Below the pieces are notes generated by a model. That model was not told the DNA's origin, searched no databases, and saw only the letters and a program-made list of their open reading frames with translations. From positions 1 to 5,918 of the forward strand of contig JAUQXD010000049.1 of the NCBI GenBank assembly GCA_030834835.1: a DNA stretch of 5,918 nucleotides, given 5' to 3'. Positions 5,571-5,918 of this stretch are shown in pieces. The translations under genes were made by a program, and so were the position numbers. Each line of letters starts with the position of its first letter. The stretch's first letter is position 1. The stretch comes from Thermoflexales bacterium (GTDB taxonomy: Bacteria > Chloroflexota > Anaerolineae > Fen-1058).

Positions 5571-5918
5571 TCATGCAGTACTGCTCGCTTTTCGTGGCCG
5601 GTGCTTGAGGTTGGCCACGGCTGAACGAATGGCCGGAACCCGCACGGCCAGCAGCACGATCAATATCAGCAGGTACGACCCGAGTTCAACGGCGACCTGC
5701 GGCTCGTACCCGGCCACGCGCTTGTTGGAAGACTCCAGCAGGGCGTGAACGACGACGATCAACCCGGCGGCATAGATCAACCGGTGCAGACGCTTCCACC
5801 ACTTGCCCAGACGCTTCATGGCCCAACGCGTTGACGTGGCCGCCATCGGCGTCAAGATGCCCAGCCCGATGACACCCAGCGCCGCGATGTAGTCTGGAAT
5901 CGGGGCTTGCACCCAGTT
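5571..5918 (-). CDS. Ferric reductase-like / MsrQ-like heme membrane protein, 5' end beyond window
   Basis: Only the C-terminal 115 residues are present; the frame stays open to the window edge (Asn-Trp-Val-Gln...), so the gene starts to the right. Three hydrophobic segments are visible, counted from the Val codon at 5912: about 8-24, 43-60 and 78-94. The stretch 'RLGKWWKRLHRLIYAAGL' followed by 'VVVHALL' is the hallmark of the MsrQ/YedZ and ferric-reductase-like transmembrane domain, in which such histidines (His43, His56) bind b-type heme. Relatives pass electrons across the membrane, for example from quinol to the reductase MsrP. No MsrP-like gene is in view, but the next gene downstream encodes a cytochrome c, a plausible electron partner. 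The C-terminus is basic (KHRPRKASS), as expected for a cytoplasmic tail. Which subfamily it belongs to cannot be decided without the missing N-terminal part. Confidence 0.8.
   Translation of the reverse strand, partial: NWVQAPIPDYIAALGVIGLGILTPMAATSTRWAMKRLGKWWKRLHRLIYAAGLIVVVHALLESSNKRVAGYEPQVAVELGSYLLILIVLLAVRVPAIRSAVANLKHRPRKASSTA

Noticed and set aside
5571..5912. GTG at 5912 as a true start of the MsrQ-like gene
   Set aside because: The frame stays open to the window edge, the family has further N-terminal helices, and no ribosome site can be seen; the gene is treated as cut by the window.

Overview
The window looks like a piece of a chromosome from a free-living, GC-rich bacterium, most probably a member of the Chloroflexota (Anaerolineae/Caldilineae-like). 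This is inference. It rests on the secreted lipoprotein with a Pro/Thr-rich 'PPTAxPPT'-type linker, the multi-domain membrane cytochrome, the two families of dispersed palindromic repeats, and coding style. No rRNA or other phylogenetic marker is present. Six protein genes are visible: one on the + strand at the left edge and five on the - strand. No tRNA, rRNA, CRISPR array, transposase or phage gene was seen.

Left part (1-1331): an OsmC-family peroxidase/thiol-reactive protein (31-429, +) converges on a HAD-superfamily hydrolase (603-1331, -). The 173-bp gap between them holds an inverted pair of 32-nt palindromic REP-like repeats. It also holds a strong intrinsic terminator for the + strand, whose stem includes the stop codon of the HAD gene. 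The HAD gene follows a small lipoprotein gene (1337-1810, -) by only 5 nt, so these two probably form one transcription unit.

Middle part (1897-4371): a secreted lipoprotein of the glucose/sorbosone dehydrogenase (PQQ-type beta-propeller) family is preceded 72 bp upstream by a polytopic membrane protein of the DUF1624/heparan-alpha-glucosaminide N-acetyltransferase-like family. The membrane protein gene appears to be leaderless: a TACAAT box lies 6 nt before its ATG and there is no Shine-Dalgarno.

Right part (4372-5918): a ferric-reductase-like/MsrQ-like heme-binding membrane protein runs off the right edge. It is followed 42 nt downstream by an unusual membrane protein that joins an extracytoplasmic FixH/YtkA-like beta domain, two membrane helices and a C-terminal monoheme cytochrome c. 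Together they look like a small membrane electron-transfer unit. The unit is closed by a second inverted repeat pair (4485-4565) and a perfect 26-bp palindrome with a U-tract (intrinsic terminator, - strand).

Across the whole window the tetranucleotide GATC, often as GATCG or GATCGATC, is several times more frequent than base composition predicts. The most interesting signals are the cytochrome fusion and its partner, the two inverted repeat pairs (one with compensatory base changes), the leaderless start, and the HAD protein that lacks the usual second aspartate.
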